Positions 7,364 to 17,097 of a stretch of DNA of 64,000 nucleotides are shown here, piece after piece. This DNA is from Flavobacteriaceae bacterium R38. GTDB lineage: Bacteria; Bacteroidota; Bacteroidia; Flavobacteriales; Flavobacteriaceae. The notes beneath the pieces were generated by a model that ran no database searches, was not told the origin of the DNA, and was given only the letters and a program-made list of their open reading frames with translations. Each line of letters starts with the position of its first letter. Position 1 is the first letter of the stretch. The position numbers and the translations under genes were made by a program. The stretch spans positions 558,001 to 622,000 of the forward strand of contig WXYP01000001.1 in assembly GCA_009901575.1 (NCBI GenBank), written 5' to 3'.

Positions 7364-9748
7364 TTAATTGGCTCTGTTTCTCTCTTCTTCGTTTCCAAAG
7401 CTTCGTTTCTTCTCATTAATTTTCTTATTTCCGAAACTATAGCTTGCAGAGACTCTTATGAATCTGTTGTTGTCATTTTGACTATAAACCTGGCGCACGC
7501 CATTGACAATAGATGCTAAATTGTTTAAACCGGAAGTATTAAAAATATCTTTCACGAATACTGAAAACTGTAAGTTTTTATTCAAAAAATGCTTACTGAG
7601 CCCTAAGTTGAGTCCGAATGTCTGTCCTCTGCTAAATAAGCCTACTTTAAAAGAAGAATCGTAAGTTGCATCTATTTGTAAATGAGTAGATTTGGATTTG
7701 TTTAAAGTAATTTTATTATTGGAAGAAGCACTAAAAGCGACACCATTTTGAAGTTCTGCTCCAATATCTTCTGTAAATTCTGTTTTAGATCCGATGAGGT
7801 TAATGCTATTCTGACTTTCCAACCAGGAAAGCTTATTGAACAAAAAACTTTGGCCAATACCATAAATGTATTGTTTAAAGAAATTAGCTCGTGTTACAAT
7901 TTGTGTGCTGTTTTCAACATCGGAAGTGAAAATAATACTGGAACCATCATTTTCTATAGTTAAGAATGCATTGGTAGTAAACGCATTTTTATAAGTGTAT
8001 TTAAATTCGAAATTATCGATAAAAGAAGGCCTTAAAAATGGGTTCCCAACACTAAATGTATTGCTGTTAATGACAACTCTAAACGGATTTAAATCTCTAA
8101 ATCGAGGCCTTTGAATACGTTTGCCATAGCTTAATGTGAAATTATTCTTTTCATTTCTTTTATAACTGGCATAAAATGAAGGAAATAATCGTGTATAATC
8201 ATTTGTATTGGTTTGATTTAATTCTACAGAGAATCCCTCAGTTGTTGTGTTTTCTAACCGTAAACCAACTTGTACATCCCATTTGTCATTTATTTTTTTC
8301 AATCCGCTAACATAAATAGCCTGGTTATTTTCTTTGTATTCGAAAGTATTTGATATGTTCGTATCGAGAACAGGTATACCTGTAATCGTATTAAAGAATC
8401 TGATGTCACTGTTGTTTTTAATCGTACTTATTTTTGCACCATAAGACAGATTCATGAATGTTAAAGGGTGCTCTATATCTGTTTTAATACTATAGTTTTC
8501 AATTTTTTGATCAGAGATTGTATTAGCAGCCGCGTTTATTCCCAGTAAATCGTTGTTAGGGAGAAAACTATTGGTGATAAAATTTCTATTCTGATTAGAA
8601 TCATATGAAAAATAATCCAGGTCAAAAGAAATGCTTTTCCCTAATGTGTCCAGTTTGGTAACAGAATGCAGGTTGACCAAATGACTATTAACTTTTACAC
8701 GATTGTTACCATTGTTTATTAGTAAAGAATCTAATGCATTGGCTTGGTTAAAAATACTTGAAATACTCTCGTCGATTAGATCTGGCCTTCTGGTATCTCC
8801 AAGATATTGAAGTCCTATAGTGGTGTTATTACTAATGTCGTAATCTAATAATAATTGAGCTGAGATGTTATCTCTCCTGTCTTTTGAATTAATGTTGATA
8901 TCCCAGGTACTATTCGGGTAAAATACCTGAAATTCTTCAAGATTTCTTGAATTCCCTTTTGTAGTATTAAGATTGAAAGAAAGGCTAAGTTTATTCTTGT
9001 TGTACAGTAAACTGTTTCTCAGGGTTACAAAATTATAAGTATTAATATTATCAGTTAATGAAATGGTATTTTTCCAGGAATTTAACGCCCCTTTTTTTAG
9101 GATGACATTAATGAGTCCTCCGTTTCCTGCAGCTTCATATTTGGCTGGCGGAGTCGTGATCACTTCTATTTTTTTAATGTTATCAGCAGCAATAGTATTT
9201 AGGTAATCTACAAGATCTTCCCCGGTAAGTTGTAGTAAACGTCCGTTTACCAACACTCTGGATTCCCCTCTCCCCAATAAATTAATACTGTTGTTTTGTA
9301 CCCTTAATCCCGGAGCTATATTTAGTGCATCTAATGCATTACCACCAAGAGCTGTAACACTGTTTTCAACATTAAAAATGATACGATCTGGTTTTTGTTC
9401 TATTAATTTTTTTCTGAAAGTGATCGTTACTTCTTCAAGAGCATTGGCTTCTGGTTCTAATACTATGGTTCCCAGATTTAGATCTTCTATTAAATTGAGT
9501 TCTTTTTCAAAATTCTTATATCCAATAAAACTGATAATTAATTTATAAGTACCGGCCTTTGTTGTCAATTTGAAGTTTCCGTCATCATCGGTTATCCCAC
9601 CTGTGACTATAGTTCCATCTGATGTAGTTAACGCTATGTTTGCCCATGCAATTGATGATGTTTCATCGGTTACATTTCCTTTAATTTCAAATTGCGATAA
9701 TAATAATGTCGGTATTATTAAGAAGATAAATGCGATTGTATATTTCAT
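7364..9748 (-). CDS. TonB-dependent outer-membrane receptor with N-terminal carboxypeptidase-like domain
   Basis: 794 residues. Signal peptide about 1-18, then a carboxypeptidase-regulatory-like Ig-type domain (about 20-100), a plug domain with the segment LLGRGESRVLVNGRLLQL (about 150-170) and VITTPPAKYEAAGNGGLIN, and a long C-terminal barrel. It belongs to the OMP_b-brl-type receptor group common in Bacteroidota. It is expected to import an unknown ligand across the outer membrane using TonB energy. Transcribed after two membrane-AraC regulators; the 160-base gap between them carries repeated GTCGnACG-type motifs. The serine hydrolase follows 31 bases downstream. Confidence 0.9.
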   Translation of the reverse strand: MKYTIAFIFLIIPTLLLSQFEIKGNVTDETSSIAWANIALTTSDGTIVTGGITDDDGNFKLTTKAGTYKLIISFIGYKNFEKELNLIEDLNLGTIVLEPEANALEEVTITFRKKLIEQKPDRIIFNVENSVTALGGNALDALNIAPGLRVQNNSINLLGRGESRVLVNGRLLQLTGEDLVDYLNTIAADNIKKIEVITTPPAKYEAAGNGGLINVILKKGALNSWKNTISLTDNINTYNFVTLRNSLLYNKNKLSLSFNLNTTKGNSRNLEEFQVFYPNSTWDININSKDRRDNISAQLLLDYDISNNTTIGLQYLGDTRRPDLIDESISSIFNQANALDSLLINNGNNRVKVNSHLVNLHSVTKLDTLGKSISFDLDYFSYDSNQNRNFITNSFLPNNDLLGINAAANTISDQKIENYSIKTDIEHPLTFMNLSYGAKISTIKNNSDIRFFNTITGIPVLDTNISNTFEYKENNQAIYVSGLKKINDKWDVQVGLRLENTTTEGFSVELNQTNTNDYTRLFPSFYASYKRNEKNNFTLSYGKRIQRPRFRDLNPFRVVINSNTFSVGNPFLRPSFIDNFEFKYTYKNAFTTNAFLTIENDGSSIIFTSDVENSTQIVTRANFFKQYIYGIGQSFLFNKLSWLESQNSINLIGSKTEFTEDIGAELQNGVAFSASSNNKITLNKSKSTHLQIDATYDSSFKVGLFSRGQTFGLNLGLSKHFLNKNLQFSVFVKDIFNTSGLNNLASIVNGVRQVYSQNDNNRFIRVSASYSFGNKKINEKKRSFGNEEERNRAN

Positions 9749-9812
9749 AAGATTTCAAATTTTAAGATTGATATTCGTTTGTTTGAAGCAAATATCAAGT
9801 GAAGAGAAATCT

Positions 9813-9894
9813 TGTGCGACCGATTAAAAAAAGTCGAACGAAATTTTTATAAAGAAATGCGTACGACTTTTATAAAAGAAACGTTCGACTTTTT
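9813..9894. promoter_or_regulatory. Repeated GTCGnACG-type motifs between AraC regulator and TonB receptor genes
   Basis: Three good copies of CGTwCGAC or its complement occur (9833-9840, 9860-9867, 9882-9889), plus a weaker TGTGCGAC at 9813-9820. AAAAAGTCGAACG (9828-9840) and its exact complement (9882-9894) form a 13-bp inverted repeat. The part 9833-9864 matches a segment at 36703-36737 next to another membrane-AraC gene. A near-consensus -7 box on the minus strand (GATATTTG, 9789-9796) lies just downstream. Likely an operator for the receptor gene; it could also act as a hairpin at the end of the regulator transcript. Confidence 0.5.
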
Positions 9895-9908
9895 GCAAAG
9901 CCCTATTT

Positions 9909-11048
9909 TTACTGGGTTTTCCGAAAGGCAGTAGGGGTCATTCCCGTATATTTTTTGAAAGCAGTATTGAAAGAAGATTTTGAATTAAACCCTACTTCAT
10001 ATAGTATTTCTAATACCGTAAACTTACTTTTTGAAGGATCTTTTAAAATAGACATTGCTTTTTCTATACGATAACCATTTACAAAATCAAAAAAATGTAA
10101 ACCGAGTCCCTGGTTGATCAAAACAGACAATTCACGCGAAGGTAATTCTATTTTTTCTGCCAGGCTCTGGACAGTTAAAGAAGGATCTAAAAAAGGTTCT
10201 TCTTCTGCCATATATGCCTTAAGAGTATTTGTTTGTTCGTTGCCTTCAATCTCATTTATTGTTTTTTCTGTAGCCGCTATTTCTTTAGATAATTTTAAAT
10301 TGACATCGACCCCTCTGAATAATTTAGGCGAAAGCAACGCTTTTAAAACTAACCAGAAGCTAAATACTATCCCAAATGATAGTAAGATGATCCTTAAAAT
10401 ATTTACAAATAGAATATCAGCATCTTCTGTATCTCTTACAAAACCTTTAATAAAAGTTAGTAACTGACCTAATAGTATAAAGATGATAAGTTGTTTTAGC
10501 CATTTATAGTTATAAAAGGCCTCTTTACTGGTATAATTCTCTAGGAGTAATTTGCGATATCTGGCAATATAATAGATCTCAGCTATTATGTATATCACTT
10601 CAGCAATTTTAGTAATACTGCCTATGATTTTGGACTCAAAAACTTCATTACCATGATATTTTGATAAAAAATCAATCTGAAACTCTTTATTCCCCAAAAA
10701 GAAATTAGGGAAAAGTATAATGATACAGATCAACCAAAGCGATAGATGAAATAAATGTTTGGCTTTGAGTTTAAAATCGGAATAAATAACAGACAGTATA
10801 TAAAGAAATAGTAAGGGATCTTTAAAATTAGAAATTTGTATCCTGAACATTTCTATTGAAGGTGGAAGAGTAATAAAATTATGATAAAAAAATGCAGTAA
10901 TATCAATTGCAGTAATAATCAAAAAAGTTGCTAATAATTGATTACTAAGCTTTTTAGAAGTTTTTACAGTTAATAAAAATGCAGCTAAAAGGAAAAATAG
11001 AATAACTATTATAAAACTTAAAATGCCTATTACAGAAGAATTGTCCAT
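9909..11048 (-). CDS. Membrane-anchored AraC-family transcriptional regulator
   Basis: 379 residues. About seven hydrophobic helices fill residues 5-240. A basic linker leads to an AraC-type DNA-binding domain (about 275-379) with FDFVNGYRIEKAMSIL and the second helix-turn-helix EILYEVGFNSKSSFNTAFKK, followed by GMTPTAFRK. This design, an integral-membrane sensor joined to an AraC domain, is common in flavobacteria and lets the inner membrane sense a signal directly. It lies 6 bases after a close paralogue and upstream of a TonB receptor gene, whose control is its most likely job. The ligand is unknown. Confidence 0.9.
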   Translation of the reverse strand: MDNSSVIGILSFIIVILFFLLAAFLLTVKTSKKLSNQLLATFLIITAIDITAFFYHNFITLPPSIEMFRIQISNFKDPLLFLYILSVIYSDFKLKAKHLFHLSLWLICIIILFPNFFLGNKEFQIDFLSKYHGNEVFESKIIGSITKIAEVIYIIAEIYYIARYRKLLLENYTSKEAFYNYKWLKQLIIFILLGQLLTFIKGFVRDTEDADILFVNILRIILLSFGIVFSFWLVLKALLSPKLFRGVDVNLKLSKEIAATEKTINEIEGNEQTNTLKAYMAEEEPFLDPSLTVQSLAEKIELPSRELSVLINQGLGLHFFDFVNGYRIEKAMSILKDPSKSKFTVLEILYEVGFNSKSSFNTAFKKYTGMTPTAFRKTQ

Positions 11049-11054
11049 TTTAAA

Positions 11055-12188
11055 TTATAATTGATTTAAACTTTTTTTTCGATAGACAGTTGGTGTAACT
11101 CCTGTATGTTTTTTAAAAGCAGTATTGAATGACGATTTTGAGTTAAAACCGACTTCATATAGTATCTCTAGTACTGTTAGTTTATTTTTTGAAGGATCTT
11201 TTAATATAGACATGGCTTTTTTTATGCGATATTCATTTACAAAATCGAAAAAATGTTGCCCTAATTTATGATTTATTAAAATAGAAAGATCACGAACCGG
11301 AATATTAATTTTATCAGAAAGGTGTTGAATTGTTAAAGAAGGATCTAAAAAAGGCTCTTCTTTATCCATGTATGTTTTTAATTTATCGATATCCTTATCA
11401 TTTGAAAGACTTATATTTTTATCATTAGCAACAAGATCATTTACCAATTGAAGTTTAGAATGTACACCTCTGAATAAATCAGGGTGTTTTAAAGCTTTTA
11501 ATAAATGCCAGCAGATAATAAATAATGCTAATAAGCCAATTATAATCTGAACCCCGCTAAAAAAAGTTTCAGAAGCATTGTATTTGAAAATGTTCTTTAA
11601 CAAGGCTATCAAATGAATAGATGCATATATTGAGGTAATCTGGAATAGCCATTTGTAAAGGACATCTCCGGAGTTTGTATAATTTTCTAGGTATAATTTC
11701 CGATATCTTTTTAAAACTGAAAAAATCAATATAAAGTAGAAAAATACCTGGACATGAATAGAAATATGAATAATTTTTATCTCTATCATCTCCTTAATAT
11801 TTTCAAGAAAAAATGATTTGGAAGCAGAATCAACATTGTAAAAACGTGGTATGAGCAGGATATTGGATGCTATAAAAAGAATACTATGTAATACATGTTT
11901 TGATTTTAACTTAAAATCAGAATAACAAACAGATAATATATATAAATAAAAGACGGGTAATTGTAAAAAAATGAGATTAGGCCTGAATAATGTAAAATTT
12001 GACGGAGTATTTATAAAAACTGATAAAACCCAATTCCCAATATCTAAAGCCATCAAGATTAGAAACAGTGCAAAAAGCCGATTACTGATTTTACGATCAG
12101 TTTTAACCGTTAATAAGAATGCGACAAGAATGGAAATAACAAAAACAGTAAGTATGCCTATGATATTGATTAAACCAATTTTGTCCAT
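11055..12188 (-). CDS. Membrane-anchored AraC-family transcriptional regulator (paralogue of neighbour)
   Basis: 377 residues, aligned end to end with the next gene: multiple membrane helices (about 5-240), then an AraC domain with FDFVNEYRIKKAMSIL and EILYEVGFNSKSSFNTAFKK, nearly identical to its neighbour. The sensor halves differ much more than the DNA-binding halves, so the pair may read different signals but similar DNA sites. Clearly a tandem duplication. It begins 14 bases after the end of mutB, so read-through from the mutase operon is possible. Confidence 0.9.
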   Translation of the reverse strand: MDKIGLINIIGILTVFVISILVAFLLTVKTDRKISNRLFALFLILMALDIGNWVLSVFINTPSNFTLFRPNLIFLQLPVFYLYILSVCYSDFKLKSKHVLHSILFIASNILLIPRFYNVDSASKSFFLENIKEMIEIKIIHISIHVQVFFYFILIFSVLKRYRKLYLENYTNSGDVLYKWLFQITSIYASIHLIALLKNIFKYNASETFFSGVQIIIGLLALFIICWHLLKALKHPDLFRGVHSKLQLVNDLVANDKNISLSNDKDIDKLKTYMDKEEPFLDPSLTIQHLSDKINIPVRDLSILINHKLGQHFFDFVNEYRIKKAMSILKDPSKNKLTVLEILYEVGFNSKSSFNTAFKKHTGVTPTVYRKKSLNQL

Positions 12189-12202
12189 TAGAACATTAAA
12201 TA

Positions 12203-14344
12203 TTAATCTTCATCAATTAAAATCTCCAATATTTGAATAGCAGCGTCACTTATTTTACTTCCGGGCCCAAATACAGCTACAGCTCCGGCATCAAATAAAA
12301 ATTGATAGTCTTGTTGAGGAATCACTCCACCAACGATTACCATGATATCTTCTCTTCCGTATTTTTTTAATTCTTCAACAACTTTAGGAACCAGTGTCTT
12401 ATGTCCGGCAGCCAATGATGAAACTCCCAAAATGTGAACATCATTTTCTACAGCTTGCTTTGCAGCTTCGGCCGGTGTTTGGAATAGTGGTCCGATGTCT
12501 ACATCAAATCCTACATCTGCATAACCGGTAGCTACCACTTTAGCCCCTCTGTCATGACCATCCTGCCCCATTTTTGCAATCATAATACGTGGCCTTCTTC
12601 CCTCTAATTCTGCAAATTTATTGGCGAGGTCTTTAGCTTTTTCGAAACTTTTATCGTCTTTTATTTCTTTAGAATACACTCCTGAAAAAGATTGAATTTT
12701 TGCTTTATAACGTCCGTATACAACTTCCAGAGCGCTACTTATTTCTCCCAAAGTAGCTCTTTCTCTGGCTGCATCAATAGCTAAAGCTAATAAATTTCCT
12801 TCACCTGTACGCGCTGCATCAGTTAATTTTTTCAGTGCTTGTGTTGTTTTCTCATTATCTCTTTTGGATTTGATACTGGCTAACCGTTCTAATTGCTGTT
12901 TTCTAACGGTTTCGTTATCAACCTCCAGGATGTGCAACGGATCTTCCTGTGCTAATTTGTATTTATTTACTCCAACAATAACATCTTGCCCGCTATCTAT
13001 ACGAGCTTGTTTTCTGGCAGCAGCCTCTTCAATTCTCATTTTTGGGATTCCGGCCTCTATAGCTTTGGTCATCCCACCTAATTCTTCAACTTCCTGGAGA
13101 AGAGCCCATGCTTTTTCTGAGATTTCTTTAGTAAGATGCTCTACATAATAACTTCCTGCCCAAGGGTCTACAGTTTTTGTAATATGTGTTTCTTCCTGCA
13201 AATATAATTGTGTGTTTCGGGCTATTCTTGCAGAGAAATCGGTTGGTAATGCTATAGCTTCATCCAAAGCATTGGTATGTAAACTTTGAGTACCTCCAAA
13301 TGCTGCTGCTGCTGCTTCAATACATGTTCTGGCAACATTATTAAAAGGATCTTGTTCTGTTAAACTCCATCCACTGGTTTGGCAATGCGTTCTGAGGGCT
13401 AACGATTTTGCATTTTCAGGATTAAACTGTTTCACTAATTTTGCCCATAACATTCTTCCAGCTCTCATCTTAGCGATTTCCATAAAATGATTCATTCCTA
13501 TGGCCCAAAAGAAAGATAGACGCGGAGCAAAAACATCAATTTTCATCCCGGCAGATAAACCGGTACGAATATATTCTAATCCGTCTGCCAAGGTATAAGC
13601 CAACTCAATATCTGCAGTAGCTCCTGCTTCCTGCATATGATAACCGGAAATACTAATACTATTGAATTTAGGCATTTGCTTGCTGGTGAATTCAAAAATA
13701 TCGGCAATGATTTTCATAGAAGGAGTAGGAGGGTAGATGTAGGTATTCCGTACCATGAATTCTTTCAGGATATCATTCTGAATAGTCCCTGCCAATTGTT
13801 TGAGATCCACCCCTTGTTCTTCTGCAGCAACAATATAAAAAGCCATAATGGGCAAAACAGCTCCATTCATAGTCATAGAAACCGACATTTGATCAAGCGG
13901 AATCTGATCGAAGAGTATTTTCATATCTTCAACAGAATCGATAGCAACACCTGCTTTTCCAACATCACCTACAACACGTTCGTGATCTGAATCATACCCC
14001 CGGTGAGTAGCAAGATCAAAAGCCACAGAAAGTCCTTTTTGTCCGGCAGCAAGGTTACGCCTGTAGAATGCGTTACTTTCTTCTGCAGTAGAAAAACCAG
14101 CGTATTGTCGTATCGTCCAGGGTCTTCTGACATACATTGTAGAATATGGACCTCTCAGATTAGGTGCTATCCCGGCTACAAAATCAAGATGATCAATATC
14201 CTGAATATCTTCTTTGTTATATTGCTTTTTTACGGCAATGCCCTCTGCAGTTTCCCAGGTATCCAAAACCGGAGATGCTTCTGACTCCGTATTTCGTATT
14301 TCTGATTTCCTCAGGCTGATGTGTTGTAAATTTTTTCGTTGCAT
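12203..14344 (-). CDS. mutB: Methylmalonyl-CoA mutase, large (catalytic) subunit
   Basis: 713 residues, the family's normal length. The N-terminal TIM-barrel half has [20 protein letters not shown] (about 75-94) and the substrate-binding [10 protein letters not shown] segment. The C-terminal cobalamin-binding domain has GQDGHDRG (DxHxxG, with the His that coordinates cobalt), VSSLAAGH and VIVGGVIP. It interconverts succinyl-CoA and R-methylmalonyl-CoA using adenosylcobalamin in the cytoplasm. It follows the small-subunit gene by 70 bases. Known in E. coli as scpA/sbm. Confidence 0.96.
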   Translation of the reverse strand: MQRKNLQHISLRKSEIRNTESEASPVLDTWETAEGIAVKKQYNKEDIQDIDHLDFVAGIAPNLRGPYSTMYVRRPWTIRQYAGFSTAEESNAFYRRNLAAGQKGLSVAFDLATHRGYDSDHERVVGDVGKAGVAIDSVEDMKILFDQIPLDQMSVSMTMNGAVLPIMAFYIVAAEEQGVDLKQLAGTIQNDILKEFMVRNTYIYPPTPSMKIIADIFEFTSKQMPKFNSISISGYHMQEAGATADIELAYTLADGLEYIRTGLSAGMKIDVFAPRLSFFWAIGMNHFMEIAKMRAGRMLWAKLVKQFNPENAKSLALRTHCQTSGWSLTEQDPFNNVARTCIEAAAAAFGGTQSLHTNALDEAIALPTDFSARIARNTQLYLQEETHITKTVDPWAGSYYVEHLTKEISEKAWALLQEVEELGGMTKAIEAGIPKMRIEEAAARKQARIDSGQDVIVGVNKYKLAQEDPLHILEVDNETVRKQQLERLASIKSKRDNEKTTQALKKLTDAARTGEGNLLALAIDAARERATLGEISSALEVVYGRYKAKIQSFSGVYSKEIKDDKSFEKAKDLANKFAELEGRRPRIMIAKMGQDGHDRGAKVVATGYADVGFDVDIGPLFQTPAEAAKQAVENDVHILGVSSLAAGHKTLVPKVVEELKKYGREDIMVIVGGVIPQQDYQFLFDAGAVAVFGPGSKISDAAIQILEILIDED

Positions 14345-14414
14345 GCTTTTAATATATCATTATCATTCCGATTAAAAAAGAAGAGTACAAGATCTCTTGA
14401 AATAAATCCATGAG

Positions 14415-15785
14415 TTACCTTTCGGTTTCTAATCGTTCTTGTTCTAATTTTTCTGCTAATCTCCTTTCTATAATAGGCTCAATTAATGTCTTTCTGCTAT
14501 CGGTTTTTATAAAAGGATATAATTCGAGATCGTCTTTCATTCGATCTTCTGCATTTGGGTATTTGTTAGTACCCAATAATACCTCTTTTCCATTGTCGAA
14601 CCGTTCTTGTTCTACTGTAGCACTTTCCTTTATTTTACGCTGAATGATATGTTCTTTTAATTGTTTTAAAAAACCACCCCCCGCTTCAATATTTTTAAAA
14701 ATTTCTAATGCTTTTTCAGCCAATTGATGCGTTAAGTTTTCTAGAAAATACGCTCCGTCAACCGGATTGTCAACCTTATCAAAATAACTTTCATTTTTTA
14801 GCACTAGTAATTGGTTACGACTAATACGTTCTCCAAATTCATTGTCTTTATGATAAATGGCATCGTAAGGTAAATTACAGATAGTATTTGCTCCACCTAG
14901 CATTGCACTCATGGTTTCTGTAGTGGTGCGTAGCATGTTTACATTGTAATCGTATAATGTTTTATTCCTTTTACTAGGTTCGGCGATGATATGACAATCA
15001 CTTTCTATTTGGTATTCATCGGCCAGGCATTTCCATAAAGCTCTTAATGCGCGAATTTTTGCTATTTCAAAGAAATAATTTGATCCGACAGCTACTTTAA
15101 AAGTAAAGGAAGGAAGATTATCAGCTTCCTGAAAATGGTTTAAATATTCATTAGCATGTGCTATGGAATAAGCTAATTGCTGAGTGATTAAAGCTCCCGA
15201 ATTTTGATAAAGGCTTAAGTCTACAGATAATGTTGTTTTAAAACTTTCTGAATGATCAACGATCTCTTCGAGTATTTGATGATCTTTTTTTAAATCGTAA
15301 TACCAATTCCCCGTTCTTGCCAGATGACCAATACTATCAATATAGAGGTGAACAGAAGCTTGTTTCCCTGTGATATATTCTTTTATGGTTTTTACATAAC
15401 TGGCCGATAAAAACTGCATTTCCAAGTGAATTGGAACCTGAATTAAATCAATACCAGATAATAGTTGATCAATAGCTGTTTTTTCTTCAGGAATAATAAA
15501 AAAGATGCTTTCTGCTCCGCGTTCAATAGCATCAATTGCTTTTTCATTAGCTTTTGATACATGACCTGCATATATTTTTTGACAAATATTTTGTTTGGAG
15601 GGCATTGCGATATTTATAAAATCACTTTCATCATCATTATGATAAAAAGGTTTGATATCAATACCTTCGGGAGTGTTCCAAATCAATGTTTCATTATAAT
15701 CGGCGCCTTTAAGGTCAACCTGGATTTTTTGTTTCCATTGTTTTGCAGAAACCGCATCAAATTCATCAAATAAAAACTCACTCAT
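14415..15785 (-). CDS. mutA: Methylmalonyl-CoA mutase, small subunit
   Basis: 456 residues. It aligns with the barrel half of the large subunit (for example NYFFEIAKIRALRALW, which corresponds to the large subunit's [15 protein letters not shown]) but stops before any cobalamin domain: there is no DxHxxG. The small subunit is structural in heterodimeric mutases; this one is a short version. Its start overlaps the end of the upstream septum protein gene by 8 bases, so it is translationally coupled to the udk-divIC transcript. Confidence 0.93.
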   Translation of the reverse strand: MSEFLFDEFDAVSAKQWKQKIQVDLKGADYNETLIWNTPEGIDIKPFYHNDDESDFINIAMPSKQNICQKIYAGHVSKANEKAIDAIERGAESIFFIIPEEKTAIDQLLSGIDLIQVPIHLEMQFLSASYVKTIKEYITGKQASVHLYIDSIGHLARTGNWYYDLKKDHQILEEIVDHSESFKTTLSVDLSLYQNSGALITQQLAYSIAHANEYLNHFQEADNLPSFTFKVAVGSNYFFEIAKIRALRALWKCLADEYQIESDCHIIAEPSKRNKTLYDYNVNMLRTTTETMSAMLGGANTICNLPYDAIYHKDNEFGERISRNQLLVLKNESYFDKVDNPVDGAYFLENLTHQLAEKALEIFKNIEAGGGFLKQLKEHIIQRKIKESATVEQERFDNGKEVLLGTNKYPNAEDRMKDDLELYPFIKTDSRKTLIEPIIERRLAEKLEQERLETER

Positions 15786-16110
15786 TCCTTTTATTTTTTA
15801 AACTATCTTCATCTTCAATAAGATAGATTTCTTCATTTTTCTTTTTTAAATAATATTCTTCCCGACCAAACTTTTCTAATCCCTCTTCATTTTTCAACAT
15901 CTTAATCATTTTCTTATCCTTTTCAATTTCTTGCTGAAGATGAGATTTCTGTTTTTCGAGTTTTTTTATTTCCTTATTTAATTCTCTATGCGTTAGCCAA
16001 GAATTGGCATCAAAAAAAAGCATCCAAACTACAAAAACGGTTAGCACCAATACATAAATATTGCTAAAAAAGCGAAACCATTTACCTTGAAGAAGCTTTT
16101 TAATATTCAT
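15778..16110 (-). CDS. FtsB/DivIC-type septum formation protein
   Basis: 110 residues. One membrane helix (about 15-31), then a long coiled coil rich in Lys, Glu and Leu (about 36-75), ending in a segment with FGREEYYLKKKNEEIYLIED; the Gly-Arg-Glu-Glu-Tyr motif is typical of DivIC/FtsB proteins. Members bridge FtsL and FtsQ in the divisome at the inner membrane. It sits 2 bases after udk and overlaps mutA by 8 bases, an arrangement seen across flavobacteria. Confidence 0.85.
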   Translation of the reverse strand: MNIKKLLQGKWFRFFSNIYVLVLTVFVVWMLFFDANSWLTHRELNKEIKKLEKQKSHLQQEIEKDKKMIKMLKNEEGLEKFGREEYYLKKKNEEIYLIEDEDSLKNKRNE

Positions 16111-16112
16111 AG

Positions 16113-16721
16113 TTAAGAAATACGTTCATTAATTATGGTACGTACAATATCTACAGCTACCGTATTGTATTTATTGTTAGGAATAATAATATCTGCATAT
16201 TCCTTCATGGGTTCTATAAACTGCTCGTGCATAGGTTTTAAGGTTTTCTTGTAACGATCAAGCACCTCTTCTATATCTCTACCCCTTTCTGAAATATCTC
16301 TTTTTATCCTTCTTATCAGACGTTCATCAGAATCGGCATGGACAAAAATTTTAATATCGGCCATTTCCCTGATTTCCGGGTTTGATAAGATAAGGATACC
16401 TTCAACAATAATCACTTTTCTGGGATGTGTATTTATGGTATCTTTTGTCCTGTTGTGAGCCGCAAAAGAATATACGGGCTGCTGGATAGTTTTTCCTTCT
16501 TTTAATTCGAGTAAGTGCTTCTTTAAAAGATCGAAATCGATAGCTTTGGGATGATCAAAATTAATTTTTACCCGTTCTTCATAAGTAAGGTGTGAAGTAT
16601 CTTTGTAATAAGAATCTTGTGAAATGACTCCAACTTCATCTTTAGGCAATTCATTAATAATCTGATTAACAACCGTGGTTTTCCCACAACCGGTACCTCC
16701 TGCAATTCCGATAATAAGCAT
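16113..16721 (-). CDS. udk: Uridine kinase
   Basis: 202 residues, typical of Udk. P-loop GGTGCGKTTV at about 8-17. DSYYKD near 37-42 and NFDHPKAIDFDLL near 54-66 are the uridine-binding and phosphoribulokinase-family motifs. RRIKRDISERGR near 124-135 is the lid. It phosphorylates uridine and cytidine with ATP or GTP in pyrimidine salvage (cytoplasm). First gene of a udk-divIC-mutA-mutB run; a good -7 box lies 17 bases upstream. Confidence 0.96.
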   Translation of the reverse strand: MLIIGIAGGTGCGKTTVVNQIINELPKDEVGVISQDSYYKDTSHLTYEERVKINFDHPKAIDFDLLKKHLLELKEGKTIQQPVYSFAAHNRTKDTINTHPRKVIIVEGILILSNPEIREMADIKIFVHADSDERLIRRIKRDISERGRDIEEVLDRYKKTLKPMHEQFIEPMKEYADIIIPNNKYNTVAVDIVRTIINERIS

Positions 16722-16737
16722 TCAAACTGATTTTTGA

Positions 16738-16745
16738 CAAATTTA
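16738..16745 (-). promoter_or_regulatory. Predicted -7 box of the udk operon
   Basis: Read on the minus strand the bases are TAAATTTG, an exact match to the Bacteroidota -7 consensus TAnnTTTG. The box ends 17 bases before the udk ATG, giving a very short leader. No clear -33 TTTG is seen at the expected distance. Predicted from consensus only. Confidence 0.5.
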
Positions 16746-17085
<340 letters not shown>

Positions 17086-17097
17086 TGATCATTTAAA

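Noticed and set aside
13637-13990. Plus-strand 117-residue frame inside mutB
   Set aside because: Antisense shadow of a well-supported mutB frame.
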